Shown in pieces: positions 1 through 9,275 of a stretch of 64,000 nt of DNA. The notes under the pieces are model-generated. The model had not been told where the DNA came from and searched no databases. It saw only the letters and a program-made list of their open reading frames with translations. The position numbers and the translations under genes were made by a program. Within the stretch, counting starts at the first letter, position 1; each line of letters begins with the position of its first letter. Source of the stretch: Prochlorococcus marinus str. MIT 9215 (GTDB taxonomy: Bacteria; Cyanobacteriota; Cyanobacteriia; PCC-6307; Cyanobiaceae); the NCBI RefSeq assembly GCF_000018065.1, contig NC_009840.1, forward strand, positions 1,364,001 through 1,428,000, in the 5' to 3' direction.

Positions 1-863
1 TTCAAGATTTAACTAGAGAAGTTGAACTTAACGCGGCACAAAATAGATTTATTAGTAATGTTTCGCACGAATTAAGAACACCACTTTTTAATATCAAAAG
101 CTACGTAGAGACCTTACATGATTTAAAAGATCAGCTTTCTGATGAAGAACAAATAGAATTTTTGGGCATTGCAAATTCAGAGACTGATAGGTTAACAAGA
201 CTTGTAAATGATGTATTAGATTTATCAAGATTAGAATCTGGGAAAATTGTTCAGCTTGATCAAATGGATATAAAACCTGCAATAGAACAGACTCTCAGAA
301 ACTATAGACTTAATGCTACAGAAAAAAATGTTACATTAGCTCATGATATAGAGGAAACTATTCCTCTAATTCTTGGAAATTTTGATTTACTTTTGCAGGT
401 TTTTGATAATTTGCTTGGTAATGGATTGAAATTTAGTCCAAAAAATAGCTCCCTTATTATAAGAGCTTACACTTGGCCAGATTCCTGCCCAGCTTTCCCT
501 CCAAGTATTAAAAATGATGGAGCCCCTCAATGTGAATTAGTTTCACCACTGCCTAAAGTAAGAATTGAGATTGCTGATACAGGGTCAGGAATATCACAGG
601 CCGATCAAGAAAAGATTTTTGATCGTTTTTATAGAGTAGAGAATTCTGTTCATACTGAGCAAGGTACTGGTTTAGGTTTATCTATAGTGAGAGGAATAAT
701 TGAAAAACACGGTGGAGAGATTCGTATGGCTAGTGAATTAGGAGTAGGAACAACTTTCTGGTTTGATTTGGCTTTAGCACAATCTGATAAAGATGAATTA
801 TTGACAAATGCTATTAACAATTCAGATTCTTTTTCAAGTTCTGAAATCAAAGAAATAATCTAA
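1..863 (+). CDS. nblS: Sensor histidine kinase, NblS/Hik33 (DspA, Ycf26) type, 3' part
   Basis: The gene runs in from the left edge, reading in frame from base 3, so only the last ~286 residues are present; membrane, HAMP and PAS parts lie outside. The H box SHELRTP has its phospho-accepting His at 66-68, followed by an N box (NLLGNGLKFSP), a G1 box (DTGSGIS) and a G2 box (GTGLGLSIV). An insert rich in Pro and Ser separates the N and G1 boxes. The stretch after the H box (NETDRL/RLVNDVLDLSRLESG style) matches NblS, the conserved cyanobacterial kinase for high-light and nutrient stress, which controls hli genes in other cyanobacteria. The stop overlaps the kaiC stop by a few bases, so the two genes converge. 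The kinase class is certain; the NblS assignment is likely, from recall of the family and of its position beside kaiBC in Prochlorococcus. Confidence 0.85.
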   Translation, partial: QDLTREVELNAAQNRFISNVSHELRTPLFNIKSYVETLHDLKDQLSDEEQIEFLGIANSETDRLTRLVNDVLDLSRLESGKIVQLDQMDIKPAIEQTLRNYRLNATEKNVTLAHDIEETIPLILGNFDLLLQVFDNLLGNGLKFSPKNSSLIIRAYTWPDSCPAFPPSIKNDGAPQCELVSPLPKVRIEIADTGSGISQADQEKIFDRFYRVENSVHTEQGTGLGLSIVRGIIEKHGGEIRMASELGVGTTFWFDLALAQSDKDELLTNAINNSDSFSSSEIKEII

Positions 864-2398
864 TTATCATCTATGCCTTTAAAAACATTTTTAACATTTT
901 GAACATTTTGATCAGGCACAACTCTGTGAGGCGCACCACTAAATATTTGTTCAAAATTAGAAAAAGAATCTTTTATTTCTGGACCACTATTCGTAATGAT
1001 AAATTCTCTTATTCGTTTATCATGCCATGATCCCCGCATTTTAAAGACATTTAAAGCTCGTGCCATCTCACCTTTTATTTCTACATATTGAAGCAACAAT
1101 ATGGTATCTGTAATTGTTGAGATATGAGAATCAGTTATAGAATGACTTCCCATAAATTCTTCTGCAGTATTAGTAAAAAAGCCTGCAATCTCCTCTTGTT
1201 TTGTATAACCCGTTACGGCTATTACGAACTGTCTAAATGCATTCAAGCTCACACCTCTGGCTAACGCAGAGAGAGAATCAATTGCCATCCTCTTTGGTTT
1301 AAATTGAGTAATTTGCGTTTTTATAATTTGTAAGTGATCTTCTAAACCAGTTGATTCAGGATATGCACATATAATTTTCAACAACCCATCACTTTCCATT
1401 TTTTCAAAATCTATACCCCAACTAGTAGCATTCCGAAGCAATTGAGCCCTAGATTCTTCATATGCAAAAAGTATTGCTCTCTCATTGTTGTTATAAGCAT
1501 CTTCAACAAATTTTGATACAAGCATTGTTTTGCCTGTACCAGTAGCTCCAGTAGCGAGAATGATGGAATCTTGAAAATATCCCCCACCACACATATCATC
1601 AAGATCTTTAACTCCAGAACTAATTCTAATATTTGAGGATCTCTGAGTTAATCTCATTGCCCCGAGGGCAAACACGCTTATTCCATTCATTCCCATAGTG
1701 AATGGATATTCACCTTTCATATGTACAGTACCTCTTAACTTCAAAACTTCTAGAGTTCTTCTTCTCTTTTCTGACTCAAGAACATTTCTCAATAAGACAA
1801 CATTATCAGATACAAATTCTTCTACTCCATATCTAGCAATTGGACCGTAATCATCAACCCTTTCAGTAGTCATAACAGTTGTCACACCTATTTCTTTTAA
1901 TCTTGCTATTAGTCTAAATATTTCTCTTCTAACTACGTAAATAGCATCATACTGTTGAAAGACCGCAGTTATTGAATCTATTGCAACTCTTTTAGCTTTA
2001 TATTTTCTAATTGCATAACTAATTCTTTCAATAAGACCAGACAAGTCAAAATTACCCGCAACGTCCTGACCATCAGGATCAGGAGAAGCATCCAAAATAA
2101 ACAGCTTATTTTGGTCAATTAATTCTTGTAAATCCCAACCAAAACTTGCAGCATTTCTAATAATATCCAAAGGCGATTCTTCAAATGTTACAAAGATTCC
2201 AGGCTCATCAAAATTACAAATTCCATGGTGTAAATATTGCAGTGAAAAAACAGTTTTACCCGTTCCGGACGTACCACTAACAAGTGTACTTCGAGATACT
2301 GGCAAACCACCCCTGCAAACATCATCAAATCCTTCTATTCCAGTTGGTAATTTCTGTACTTGCATTTTATTCGATTTGCCAAATTTCTTATCATTCAT
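860..2398 (-). CDS. kaiC: Circadian clock ATPase/kinase KaiC
   Basis: This 512-residue double RecA-type ATPase is the core of the cyanobacterial clock. CI has Walker A GTSGTGKT (residues 42-49) and catalytic Glu pair 73-74; CII has GATGTGKT (284-291) and Glu pair 314-315. The phosphorylation segment ITDSHISTITD is intact: Thr422, Ser427 and Thr428 correspond to T426, S431 and T432 of the Synechococcus protein. Autokinase sites are therefore retained although kaiA is absent nearby. ATG at 2398 is used; Met12 is an alternative that would remove a short charged N-terminus. It lies 71 bp downstream of kaiB on the same strand and is presumably cotranscribed. Prochlorococcus KaiBC is thought to run as a damped, hourglass-like timer. 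Confidence 0.98.
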   Translation of the reverse strand: MNDKKFGKSNKMQVQKLPTGIEGFDDVCRGGLPVSRSTLVSGTSGTGKTVFSLQYLHHGICNFDEPGIFVTFEESPLDIIRNAASFGWDLQELIDQNKLFILDASPDPDGQDVAGNFDLSGLIERISYAIRKYKAKRVAIDSITAVFQQYDAIYVVRREIFRLIARLKEIGVTTVMTTERVDDYGPIARYGVEEFVSDNVVLLRNVLESEKRRRTLEVLKLRGTVHMKGEYPFTMGMNGISVFALGAMRLTQRSSNIRISSGVKDLDDMCGGGYFQDSIILATGATGTGKTMLVSKFVEDAYNNNERAILFAYEESRAQLLRNATSWGIDFEKMESDGLLKIICAYPESTGLEDHLQIIKTQITQFKPKRMAIDSLSALARGVSLNAFRQFVIAVTGYTKQEEIAGFFTNTAEEFMGSHSITDSHISTITDTILLLQYVEIKGEMARALNVFKMRGSWHDKRIREFIITNSGPEIKDSFSNFEQIFSGAPHRVVPDQNVQNVKNVFKGIDDN

Positions 2399-2469
2399 AG
2401 TTTTGTGCTAGTAAATAAAAGCAAAATAAATTTTGATTTATCTTTAATAATAAAAAAGTTTTAAATATA

Positions 2470-2787
2470 TTATTTATCTCCACTATATTCAGTTTCAGTT
2501 AATTCATCAAAAAGTAGATCTAAACCAATTAAAACTTTCTCTCTATCTGAGAGATCACCAATTATTTTTCTCACTGGTGGCGGTAAAATTTTGGCTAAAG
2601 TTGGTGTTGCTAAAATCTTATCTTCTTCTGCAAGTTGTGGCTGCTTAAGTACATCAATAACCTTCAAAGCATAAACTCCTTTGAATTCATTTTCTAAAAT
2701 TTCTCTTAAAGTATTTAAAGCTCGCATTGAATTAGGAGTATTTCCAGCAACATAGAGTTTTAAAATATATGTTTTTCTTGCTGCCAT
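2470..2787 (-). CDS. kaiB: Circadian clock protein KaiB
   Basis: At 105 residues this is close to the usual ~102. The N-terminal half ([16 protein letters not shown]) begins a thioredoxin-like fold, followed by [23 protein letters not shown], with the conserved cis-proline region ATPTL and the [14 protein letters not shown] segment that rearranges in the fold-switched, KaiC-bound form. KaiB binds the CI ring of KaiC. The 146 bp between kaiB and divergent rplU, where kaiA sits in Synechococcus, contains no readable KaiA remnant. Confidence 0.98.
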   Translation of the reverse strand: MAARKTYILKLYVAGNTPNSMRALNTLREILENEFKGVYALKVIDVLKQPQLAEEDKILATPTLAKILPPPVRKIIGDLSDREKVLIGLDLLFDELTETEYSGDK

Positions 2788-2933
2788 AATTAAAAATCCT
2801 TACTTAATTGATATAAAAGATTTAAACAACCCTTGACTTATTACACTACAAAATAAGAAAATATACAAACTATTATGATTGCTTATTTGGCTTAATCAAA
2901 TTATCAATTTGAGCCTGATAGCGTCTTTAAAAT

Positions 2934-3377
2934 ATGACAAATTCTAAAAAATCCTCAAACAATTCTTTAAAAAATCATGAATTGTACGCGATAGCAGAAA
3001 CTTCAGGTCAACAATTTTGGTTCGAAGTGAACAGATACTATGACATAGATAGGTTAAAAGCAAAAGAGAAGGATAAGATAACACTAGATAAAGTTTTACT
3101 TTTAAAAGATAAAGACTCTATCACTGTTGGAAAACCATACGTTAAGGATGCGAAAATTGAATTAGAAGTAGTCTCCCATAAAAGAGATAAGAAAATTCTT
3201 GTATACAAAATGCGTCCCAAAAAAAAGACAAGAAGGAAAATGGGCCATAGACAAGAACTCACAAGAGTTATGGTAAAATCAATTAAAGTTGGGAAACCCA
3301 CTCCTAAGTCTTCTTCTAAAAAAGAAGAAACTGTTAAAAAGGAAACTAAACCAAAATCCGAAAAATCTACAAATTAA
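2934..3377 (+). CDS. rplU: 50S ribosomal protein L21
   Basis: bL21 of the large subunit. It begins after a Ser/Asn/Lys-rich N-terminus with YAIAETSGQQFWFEVNRYYDID, contains the KPYVKDAKIELEV segment, then the basic KMRPKKKTRRKMGHRQ motif typical of L21. At 147 residues it has a C-terminal Lys/Ser/Thr-rich extension of about 35 residues, common in marine picocyanobacteria. It is 9 bp upstream of rpmA, the universal L21-L27 pair, and divergent from kaiB. Confidence 0.97.
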   Translation: MTNSKKSSNNSLKNHELYAIAETSGQQFWFEVNRYYDIDRLKAKEKDKITLDKVLLLKDKDSITVGKPYVKDAKIELEVVSHKRDKKILVYKMRPKKKTRRKMGHRQELTRVMVKSIKVGKPTPKSSSKKEETVKKETKPKSEKSTN

Positions 3378-3386
3378 AAACTTCTT

Positions 3387-3647
3387 ATGGCGCATAAAAA
3401 AGGAACAGGTTCTACTAGAAACGGTAGAGATTCAAATTCAAAAAGATTGGGAGTGAAAGCTTATGGAGGCGAGAAGGTAACTGCTGGATCAATTTTAATT
3501 CGCCAAAGAGGTACATCCTTTTTACCTGGGATCAATGTCGGAAAAGGTAAAGATGATACACTTTTTGCACTCAAAGAAGGAACAGTAAGTTTCGAAAGCA
3601 TTAAAAGAAATCTAAGAAATAGAAAAAGAGTTAATATAGTTATTTAA
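3387..3647 (+). CDS. rpmA: 50S ribosomal protein L27
   Basis: bL27, 86 residues. The N-terminus [20 protein letters not shown] reaches towards the peptidyl-transferase centre; [22 protein letters not shown] is the family core. It starts directly at the mature-type MAHKKG, with no processed leader. The last 8 bp overlap the convergent methyltransferase gene at 3640-4380. Confidence 0.98.
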   Translation: MAHKKGTGSTRNGRDSNSKRLGVKAYGGEKVTAGSILIRQRGTSFLPGINVGKGKDDTLFALKEGTVSFESIKRNLRNRKRVNIVI

Positions 3648-4380
3648 TTTTCTTATAAGCCCTTGTTGTTATAAGAATAGGATGAAATACTTCTAAAAAA
3701 TTTGATTGAAGAGTCTCAAAAAACTTTTCAACAATTTGGCTATCATCGATATGAAAAGGATATTCATTCTTATCTCCTTTGTAAAAATACCAATTGAATA
3801 GAGCAATAGAATTATTATCCATAATCTCACTGAAAATATTAATTTGAGAAGCTGGATCTGCCAAATGTTCCAAAACATCAAGACAAACTATCGTATCAAA
3901 TTTCAACATTTGTGTATCTTGAATTGTCTTGCAAAAAGTAAGTTTTTTTTCGACTCCTAATTTCTTAGCCCTGTATTCAACAAAATTTCTATTTGTTTGA
4001 TTAATATCTACAAAAAAAACATGCTCAACTTTTGAAGACATAGCGTTAGCTAAGGCGTGCGTACCAATACCTCCTCCAAAATCCAGAACTAAATCTTTAG
4101 AAAATCTCTGCTGAAGTTTTAAAGTATCAGCGATATAGTCTCTACTTGTGATATGCCAAGCAGCTAAATCAGCAACATGCCTATCTCCCACAATCTCAGT
4201 ATAAAAATCTGAAACATCATTCAAAGCATCCCCAGGATGTGAATTGGCCAGATTGATCTTTGCATTTGCAAGAAATCCATCTAAATCACATTCTCTAATA
4301 GATAAGTATTCCATTAAATGTGATTTCAAATTAAAAGCATTGTCTAAAAACTCTTTTAAAATAAAATTATTATTTTTCAA
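3640..4380 (-). CDS. Class I SAM-dependent methyltransferase, substrate unknown
   Basis: This 246-residue protein has the SAM-binding motif [14 protein letters not shown] at about residues 98-110, an acidic residue ending strand 2 (VDINQTNR), and a motif-IV-like segment [14 protein letters not shown] typical of UbiE/COQ5-like (methyltransf_11/12) enzymes. About 90 residues precede the Rossmann domain and could recognise a substrate. Nothing in the sequence identifies the acceptor. It converges on rpmA (8 bp overlap) and diverges from truB with 76 bp between starts. Confidence 0.85.
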   Translation of the reverse strand: MKNNNFILKEFLDNAFNLKSHLMEYLSIRECDLDGFLANAKINLANSHPGDALNDVSDFYTEIVGDRHVADLAAWHITSRDYIADTLKLQQRFSKDLVLDFGGGIGTHALANAMSSKVEHVFFVDINQTNRNFVEYRAKKLGVEKKLTFCKTIQDTQMLKFDTIVCLDVLEHLADPASQINIFSEIMDNNSIALFNWYFYKGDKNEYPFHIDDSQIVEKFFETLQSNFLEVFHPILITTRAYKKIK

Positions 4381-4456
4381 TTTCTTGCTCTAAATTTCTT
4401 ATACCAAAATCATAGAATGGTAATAAATCTTTCTCAAAGTATTCTTAATATTAAAA

Positions 4457-5374
4457 ATGGAAACTAATGATGGATTCTTAGTAATTAATAAAGATAAGGG
4501 TTGCACCTCTCATGATTGTGTTAAACAAATAAGAAAGTTACTAAATACAAAAAAGGTCGGTCACACAGGAACTCTTGACCCGGAAGTTATAGGAACATTA
4601 CCAATCGCGATAGGCAGTGCAACAAGATTTATTCAATATCTTCCTCAAAGTAAAACTTACATAGGAAAAATTAAATTAGGGATAAGAACTAACACTGATG
4701 ATATTCATGGGGAAATAATTAATCAAAAAAGTTGGCCTAAAATCAGTGAAGAAAAATTAGATCAATACTTAAAAAGATTTAGAGGAATTATTAAACAAGT
4801 TCCGCCGAAAGTTTCTAGTGTTCACGTCAATGGTGAAAGAGCTTATAAAAAATCTTTCAGGAATGAAATTTTTGAATTAGCACCTAGAGAAGTAAAAATA
4901 AAGGAACTTACTTTAATGAAATGGGACCAAATAAACGGAATCATAACAATAAAAATTAAATGTTCATCTGGCACATATATAAGAGCAATTGCAAGAGATT
5001 TAGGAGGAATTCTTAATTCCGAAGGCTGCCTTCTGCAACTAAAAAGAATTTCAGCATGTGGCTTTGATGAACAAAGCTCTATTAAAATCTCTGATATAGA
5101 AAAAGCAAAGAAAAACGCGCCAAAATTTATTATTCCAACAATTTCTGCTCTTGATCACATTTCAACATATTCTTTAAATAAAGATGAAGAAATAAATTAT
5201 TGGCAGACTGGTAGAGCAATTAAAATTGATATTAATTTCTTATATGAATGCAAAGCTTTTGATTACAAACAACCTTTAAAGGTAGTTGATAGTAGAAAAA
5301 TGCTTCTTGGAATAGGCTTCTTAGATGATGATCATACTAAAATAAATCCAAAATTAGTTCTTAATGCAAAATGA
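4457..5374 (+). CDS. truB: tRNA pseudouridine(55) synthase TruB
   Basis: TruB makes Psi55 in the T-loop of tRNAs. The 305-residue protein starts [15 protein letters not shown] and has the catalytic segment GHTGTLDP (Asp nucleophile), then RAYK and the [16 protein letters not shown] motif of the fold. The C-terminal ~70 residues are divergent and no recognisable PUA domain is seen. In many cyanobacteria it lies near the L21/L27 genes, as here. It converges with the SpoIID gene, whose stop lies 5 bp downstream. Confidence 0.96.
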
Positions 5375-5378
5375 CTTT

Positions 5379-6746
5379 TTATAAAAAATACCTTTTAAAA
5401 GGTTTTATTTTAACCCCTTTATAGAAATGTTTTAATATTTCCTCCGCTTTTGCTCCTTTAGAAGCCATGTATTTTGCTCCCCATTGACTCATTCCTACAC
5501 CATGACCAGAACCATATCCTAAAACTACTAAAGTCTTATCAATAGAGGAGAAATTTTCAATTTGGTTTCTTGGAATTAATAAAATTTGATTTATGTTTAT
5601 TAATGTTGGATCTTTAATACTATTAAAAGTTACTAATTCATAAAGACTTACGTTATATCGATTAGCAATATCAGATAAGTTATCACCGGCTTTGACAATA
5701 TAAGTTATGGGTTTATCTTCCAATAGTTTAGTTGATGTTGTTTTAGCGTTATCATTTTCTTTAATTAATTTGAACCTTACTAAGGTACTTTTAAGATTCA
5801 TCTTTTTACGAATATCTAATCCTGAGATTTGAGCCGATCCATAATCACCTTGAATTTTTACATTTTTTACTCTCCCTGTATTAGTAATACTTAAAATCTC
5901 AATTTGTTTAATACCTCCAATTCTTGGAAATAATTTTTGTAATTCTTCATTTGAAAATCTTTTCTGCCACTTAAGTTTAGGATTGTTTTTATCGAAGTCT
6001 TTAACGCTCGATAAATATGGAAATTCATTTTTCCATACATCTTGACTATTTTCGGTCATACCAGCTGAACTACTATGAAATAAAGCATTAATTAATTTAT
6101 TTTTGTATACCAAAACCAAAGATCTTGTAGCTCTAACGGCTTTTCTAGTTTTAAAAGTTCTTGATTCCAAGCCATTGTAGACTTGGTTCTTATTTGTAGA
6201 ATCTATATCAAATAGGCTATTACCCTTTTGTTTTAGGGCATAGGTTCTCGATGCAATAGCCTGTGCTTCCAATGCTTCCATAGGCCATTTTGTTGGCATC
6301 TCTGAGCCAACTACACTACTCAAATAATTCTCAACTCCGATAGTATTAACTACCGATATATTTTCATCGCCTATGAAAATATTCAATTTACCTGCATATC
6401 TTTTCTGACCCACCCATATACCTCTAGAATCTGAAGTTCTAACTAAAAATTTATCTTTATCCTTAAGATCATAAATTTTGTGTTTGTTTTTATCAAAAAA
6501 CATAAATTTTCTATTATTTTCTATTTTTATAGTTAAACCTTTAAATTTTTTATTTAAAAATCTTTGCCCTTCAACTGTTAATGGAATTGATCTATCAGCT
6601 CTTATTCTAATTTTGTTATCTTTTAAAATCAAAACCTTTATAGTTGGTATTTGGGAGGCTCGTAAAGGCCTTACCTGAAAAACGCAAAAATTTACAAAAA
6701 ATATTAAAAAGAAATTTTGACTTATTTTTATGAATTTAAATGTCAC
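5379..6746 (-). CDS. SpoIID/LytB-domain protein with an internal LysM domain
   Basis: This 455-residue exported cell-wall protein has a hydrophobic N-terminus (residues ~8-25). The SpoIID/LytB core includes NYLSSVVGSEMPTKWPMEAL (~140-159) and AQAIASRTYAL; a LysM domain (YIVKAGDNLSDIANRYNVS through ILLIP, ~349-392) follows; then GYGSGHGVGMSQWGA (~410-424), the terminal SpoIID signature, completes the domain. The LysM module thus seems inserted within the SpoIID fold. SpoIID proteins are lytic transglycosylases in Bacillus; here binding and trimming of peptidoglycan is inference. The start is GTG, 88 bp from the divergent rnz start. Confidence 0.88.
   Translation of the reverse strand: MTFKFIKISQNFFLIFFVNFCVFQVRPLRASQIPTIKVLILKDNKIRIRADRSIPLTVEGQRFLNKKFKGLTIKIENNRKFMFFDKNKHKIYDLKDKDKFLVRTSDSRGIWVGQKRYAGKLNIFIGDENISVVNTIGVENYLSSVVGSEMPTKWPMEALEAQAIASRTYALKQKGNSLFDIDSTNKNQVYNGLESRTFKTRKAVRATRSLVLVYKNKLINALFHSSSAGMTENSQDVWKNEFPYLSSVKDFDKNNPKLKWQKRFSNEELQKLFPRIGGIKQIEILSITNTGRVKNVKIQGDYGSAQISGLDIRKKMNLKSTLVRFKLIKENDNAKTTSTKLLEDKPITYIVKAGDNLSDIANRYNVSLYELVTFNSIKDPTLININQILLIPRNQIENFSSIDKTLVVLGYGSGHGVGMSQWGAKYMASKGAKAEEILKHFYKGVKIKPFKRYFL
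5391..5402. terminator. Possible bidirectional terminator between truB and the SpoIID gene
   Basis: Palindrome CCTTTTAAAAGG (14 bp with its flanking A and T) is followed on the plus strand by TTTTATTTT and on the minus strand by a T-rich run. It lies in the last codons of the minus-strand gene. The hairpin has a short stem and is AT-rich, so the call is weak. Confidence 0.35.
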
Positions 6747-6834
6747 TATGTTTAAAAACGAAATTCTTAATTTGCCTAAGTTTGACTAAAAGTCTAGATT
6801 TAATCTAGATATCAAAATAAAAATATCATAATAA

Positions 6835-7773
6835 GTGAATGTCACCTTTTTAGGAACGAGCTCTGGAGTCCCCTCCTTAACGAGAAATGTTTCTTCCTTA
6901 GCTCTTAAATTATCACAGTCATCAGAAGTTTGGCTTTTTGATTGTGGCGAGGGTACACAACATCAAATAATGAAAAGCAATATTAAATCTTCACAAATAA
7001 AGAAAATATTTATCACACACATGCATGGAGATCATATTTATGGTTTGCCTGGACTTTTGGCTACCTTAGGTCTATCAGGAAATAGTAAGGGTATTGAAAT
7101 TTACGGTCCTTCAGAGTTGCGAAGTTATATAAATTCCGCACTTAAAAGCAGTTTTTGCAAATTGTCGTACCCATTACATTTTGTGGAAGTTGAAAATTAT
7201 GCTTCAAAAAATAAAATTCTATTTGAAAACAACAAAATAAAAGTAAATTGCGCCTGCCTTAAGCATAAAATACCTGCTTATGGTTATCGAGTAAGTGAAA
7301 AAGATAAGCCAGGTATATTTGATATCAAAAAAGCACAGTCCCTAAAAATAGCACCTGGACCAATTTATTCAGAACTGCAACAAGGTAAAAAAGTTGTACT
7401 TGCAGATGGCAGGACATTTGATGGAAAAGAATTCTGTGGACCTCCTAGAGTGGGTGAAAGTTTTGTTTATTGCACAGATACAGTCTTTAGCCAATCCGCT
7501 GTTTCACTTTCGAAAAATGCCAATTTACTCGTACATGAATCGACCTTTTCAGAGGAGGATGAGAACATGGCTTATGAAAAATTACATTCCACAACAATCA
7601 TGGCTGCCAAAACAGCATTATTATCTAATACAAAAAAATTAATTATTACTCATTTAAGTCCAAGATATACCAATAAAAATGCAATTACGCCAAGCGATTT
7701 GCTTAAAGAGGCTCAAAAAGTTTTTCCAAATACTCAGCTTGCAAAAGATTTTCTAACGACTGAAATAAAATAA
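6835..7773 (+). CDS. rnz: Ribonuclease Z (tRNA 3' endonuclease)
   Basis: The 312-residue metallo-beta-lactamase-fold nuclease removes 3' trailers from pre-tRNAs. It starts with GTG: MNVTFLGTSSGVPS is the standard N-terminus. The Zn ligands are in ITHMHGDHIYGLPG (HxHxDH), with further ligands CTDT (Asp) and ITHLSPRY (His). The exosite region GPPRVGESF is present. Length matches ElaC-type RNase Z. Confidence 0.97.
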   Translation: MNVTFLGTSSGVPSLTRNVSSLALKLSQSSEVWLFDCGEGTQHQIMKSNIKSSQIKKIFITHMHGDHIYGLPGLLATLGLSGNSKGIEIYGPSELRSYINSALKSSFCKLSYPLHFVEVENYASKNKILFENNKIKVNCACLKHKIPAYGYRVSEKDKPGIFDIKKAQSLKIAPGPIYSELQQGKKVVLADGRTFDGKEFCGPPRVGESFVYCTDTVFSQSAVSLSKNANLLVHESTFSEEDENMAYEKLHSTTIMAAKTALLSNTKKLIITHLSPRYTNKNAITPSDLLKEAQKVFPNTQLAKDFLTTEIK

Positions 7774-7805
7774 ACTGCAACAGTTCGTTAGAAGAAGAGT
7801 CGTAA

Positions 7806-8408
7806 ATGACCAACCCATGGAATAATAGTCTTAGGTTTTCTATATTGATGTTGATCGAAATGGTTTCTATGCTTTCATCACTACATAAGTCTTTTAAAAG
7901 ACTATTTATTTTTCTTCCGTTAATTATTGGTTTACTTATTAGTCCAGTCTCTGCAAACGCGCTTTATCCTAGTGATCCTTCATCAGTTGACGTACTAAAA
8001 GATGATCTTCACGGCGCCGACCTCCATAATACTGAATATGTTAAATATGATTTATCTAATCAAGATTTAGGAGAAGCTAATCTTCAAGGCGCATATATGA
8101 GCGTAACAACTGCAAAAAACTCTAGTTTTAAAGGAGCCAATATGAAGGACCTTATTGCATATGCGACACGTTTTGATAATGCTGATTTTACAGATGCGAA
8201 TCTTACTAATGGTGAGCTAATGAAAAGTGTTTTTGATGGTGCAATTATTGATGGAGCAGACTTTACTGACGCAAATCTTGATTTAAAGACAAGAAAATCA
8301 CTTTGCGAGAGAGCAACAGGTACTAATTCACAGACAGGAGTAAATACAGCAGATAGCTTAGAATGTTCTGGCCTAAAAGGTTACACACCTCCTAAACCAA
8401 AAGCCTAA
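7806..8408 (+). CDS. Exported pentapeptide-repeat protein
   Basis: The 200-residue ORF has a signal peptide (SFKRLFIFLPLIIGLLISPVSANA) followed by about 100 residues of pentapeptide repeats of the A(D/N)LXX type (GADLHNTEY, GEANLQGAY, KGANMKDL, NADFTDANLTNG, DGADFTDANL), folding as a right-handed quadrilateral helix. A Cys pair (LCERATG and LECSG) follows. Such lumenal proteins are common in cyanobacteria (thylakoid lumen is inferred). The annotated ATG gives 22-26 extra residues before the signal peptide; Met19 (7860) or Met22 (7869) are more natural starts. A strong terminator follows at 8444-8470. Confidence 0.85.
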   Translation: MTNPWNNSLRFSILMLIEMVSMLSSLHKSFKRLFIFLPLIIGLLISPVSANALYPSDPSSVDVLKDDLHGADLHNTEYVKYDLSNQDLGEANLQGAYMSVTTAKNSSFKGANMKDLIAYATRFDNADFTDANLTNGELMKSVFDGAIIDGADFTDANLDLKTRKSLCERATGTNSQTGVNTADSLECSGLKGYTPPKPKA

Positions 8409-8416
8409 TATTAAAT

Positions 8417-8785
8417 CTAATTAACTTCAGTTGGGTAAATATTGCCAGGCTTCCTTGAGCCTGGCTTTTTGCTGTACCACCATTCTTGTATATCAGAAGA
8501 AAATTTCTTTGAAAAAAGAGTTATAACAGTCTCAACAGGTTTTGATCCAGGCTCTAAAATCTGTACTGAGTAAGATGGGCATTTTCTTGAAGCCATATCA
8601 GCAACGAACCTAGAACCTATTCTTCTCCAACTAGGCTCCTTACTTCTCCAAGCAAGCCTTGAACACGGCCAAGGTAACTCTTCTCTATCATAAAGTCTGC
8701 AGCATGGCCCTATAACCTTATAACTGTATTGACCTCCATAACTCGATTGAACACTACCAGTCTTGAAAAATTCAAATTTATTCAT
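8417..8785 (-). CDS. Conserved cyanobacterial protein of unknown function
   Basis: The 122-residue soluble protein has no recognised domain. It carries a CCRLYDREELPWPCSRLAWRS segment with three Cys and many Trp/Arg, then WRRIGSRFVADMASRKCPSYSVQIL. Codon use and length suggest a real gene and the composition resembles a short protein conserved in Prochlorococcus and marine Synechococcus. It lies 75 bp upstream (minus-strand sense: downstream) of petF and is separated from it by a terminator. Function is not inferred. Confidence 0.75.
   Translation of the reverse strand: MNKFEFFKTGSVQSSYGGQYSYKVIGPCCRLYDREELPWPCSRLAWRSKEPSWRRIGSRFVADMASRKCPSYSVQILEPGSKPVETVITLFSKKFSSDIQEWWYSKKPGSRKPGNIYPTEVN
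8444..8470 (+). terminator. Rho-independent terminator of the pentapeptide-repeat gene
   Basis: Perfect 8-bp stem GCCAGGCT/AGCCTGGC with a 6-nt loop followed by TTTTT. It lies inside the last 15 codons of the opposite-strand gene 8417-8785, so DNA there serves both as terminator and code. Confidence 0.85.
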
Positions 8786-8790
8786 TTACG

Positions 8791-8816
8791 AAAAAGCCAC
8801 CTTCATTAAGGGTGGC
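8791..8816 (-). terminator. Rho-independent terminator of petF
   Basis: On the minus strand GCCACC-9 nt-GGTGGC is followed by TTTTT. It is placed between the ferredoxin gene and the following gene, so petF is probably monocistronic. Confidence 0.8.
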
Positions 8817-8860
8817 AGAGAAATAATGAATAATCAACTTAGAAAAGTAAATTTTTATAT

Positions 8861-9160
8861 TTAATACAATTCTTCCTCAGCATGAGTTGTAATTGTTACA
8901 TCGGATGTTGGATAAGCAACACATGTAAGAACGAAACCTGCTTCAAGTTGGTCATCATCCAAGAAACTTTGATCTGATTGATCAACACTACCTGAAGTAA
9001 CTTTTCCAGCACATGTTGAACATGCTCCAGCCCTGCAAGAATAAGGAAGATCGATACCTTGCTCTTCAGCAGCGTCTAGGATGTATTGATCATCAGGTAC
9101 TTCAATAGTTGAATTGAGACCTTCACCTTCGCTGATGAGCGTAACGTTGTAAGAAGCCAT
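8861..9160 (-). CDS. petF: [2Fe-2S] ferredoxin (plant type), PetF
   Basis: This 99-residue acidic ferredoxin accepts electrons from photosystem I and feeds FNR, nitrogen assimilation and thioredoxin reductase. Cluster ligands are Cys42, Cys47, Cys50 ([10 protein letters not shown]) and Cys80 (LTCVAYP). The C-terminus EEELY is the usual partner-docking tail. It is probably a single-gene unit with its own terminator downstream. Confidence 0.97.
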   Translation of the reverse strand: MASYNVTLISEGEGLNSTIEVPDDQYILDAAEEQGIDLPYSCRAGACSTCAGKVTSGSVDQSDQSFLDDDQLEAGFVLTCVAYPTSDVTITTHAEEELY

Positions 9161-9275
9161 TTAAATAAAAAATTGTCGGTAATTAATACCTATCAATTAC
9201 ATTTTTAACATCGAATAGGACGATATGTGAGATTTTGAAGTAAAAAATGACACAATAAAATGTATTCGAGAGTAT

